A stretch of 6,386 bases of DNA, taken from assembly GCA_016763335.1 (NCBI GenBank), contig JAESUD010000291.1, forward strand, positions 1 through 6,386, given 5' to 3'. Made by a program: the position numbers and the translations under genes. The stretch is from Emcibacteraceae bacterium (GTDB taxonomy: Bacteria > Pseudomonadota > Alphaproteobacteria > Sphingomonadales > Emcibacteraceae). Numbering within the stretch: position 1 is the stretch's first letter; each line of letters begins with the position of its first letter. This document shows, in pieces, positions 6,114-6,386 of this stretch. The notes under the pieces are model-generated. The model saw nothing but the letters and a program-made list of their open reading frames with translations, searched no databases and was not told the DNA's origin.

Positions 6114-6386
6114 ATGGCCGAAAAATCGAGTAAAGTAAAAAGAGGATTTATCTTAAACCAGATCCGTCTGAGAAATTACATTCATAATCATGATAAAATT
6201 GTGGGTGTACTTCTTGCCGCTTTTGTCGGTATCATTGTTGCGTTGGCGGCAATCGGTTTTCGTTATTTAATACAGTTCACCCAGTTATATTCCCTTGGAA
6301 GCTTTTCAGAAAATATTTATGATTTTGTTGCCACATTAAAATGGTGGCATATATTGCTTTCCACTGTTTCTGGCGGCTTTGTTATC
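6114..6386 (+). CDS. ClC-type chloride channel/transporter, N-terminal part
   Basis: This is the first 91 codons of a ClC-family anion channel or proton-coupled antiporter in the inner membrane. Residues 1-20 are basic and cytoplasmic. RNYIHNHDKIV (20-30) is the usual pre-helix segment. Residues 31-58 (GVLLAAFVGIIVALAAIGFRYLIQFTQL) match the first long tilted helix, ending in the common F-R-x-x-I-Q-F pattern. KWWHILLSTVSGGFVI (76-91) matches the next helix of bacterial ClC proteins, where WW followed by a hydrophobic run and a GG turn is typical. The selectivity-filter motifs (GSGIP and GKEGP type) lie beyond the window end, so channel and antiporter cannot be told apart. The ATG at 6114 is the first reasonable start. 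The bases before it are AT-rich with no clear Shine-Dalgarno sequence, so start assignment is moderate. It is divergent from the AsmA-family gene across 151 bp. Confidence 0.8.
   Translation, partial: MAEKSSKVKRGFILNQIRLRNYIHNHDKIVGVLLAAFVGIIVALAAIGFRYLIQFTQLYSLGSFSENIYDFVATLKWWHILLSTVSGGFVI

Noticed and set aside
1..6386. CRISPR array, tRNA, rRNA or riboswitch
   Set aside because: No regularly spaced direct repeats, no cloverleaf or rRNA signatures and no recognisable riboswitch core were found on reading both strands.

Overview
The window reads as chromosomal DNA of a low-GC alphaproteobacterium (base composition roughly 40% GC by eye). A class I fumarase reading frame coupled to a small ribbon-helix-helix protein, next to a very large AsmA-family protein and a ClC-type chloride channel, is a housekeeping neighbourhood familiar from that class. 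No genus can be named from the sequence.

Layout, left to right. Bases 1-514 hold no convincing gene but are unusually rich in palindromes. Two of them share the 13-mer TGTTTTGTCGCAT, and between those lies a GC-rich block of about 70 bp with nested palindromes. This stretch looks like accessory or mobile-element debris. Bases 515-724 (minus) encode an unrecognised 69-residue membrane protein with a good ribosome binding site. Upstream of it, the minus-strand frame ending at 780 has a native-looking part that is only the C-terminal piece of another small membrane protein.

At about 915-925 this left-hand material meets the fumarase gene. Plus-strand homology to class I fumarase starts abruptly at [12 protein letters not shown], equivalent to about residue 137 of E. 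coli FumA. The N-terminal quarter is missing, including the first of the three cysteines that hold the [4Fe-4S] cluster. The rest is intact to its stop codon and overlaps the ribbon-helix-helix gene by ATGA. The window therefore records a junction between an accessory segment and a decapitated fumarase gene, made recently (or by assembly error), because no frameshifts have accumulated.

Right of that is ordinary sequence. The 1204-residue AsmA-family gene (minus) converges on the ribbon-helix-helix gene with 2 bp between their stop codons. A recognisable sigma70-type promoter for it lies in the 151-bp divergent intergenic region. The first 91 codons of a ClC channel (plus) run off the end of the window.

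I do not see a complete undescribed system. The points most worth following are the fumarase junction, the repeated TGTTTTGTCGCAT palindromes, and the small membrane proteins whose stop codons sit in or against palindromes.
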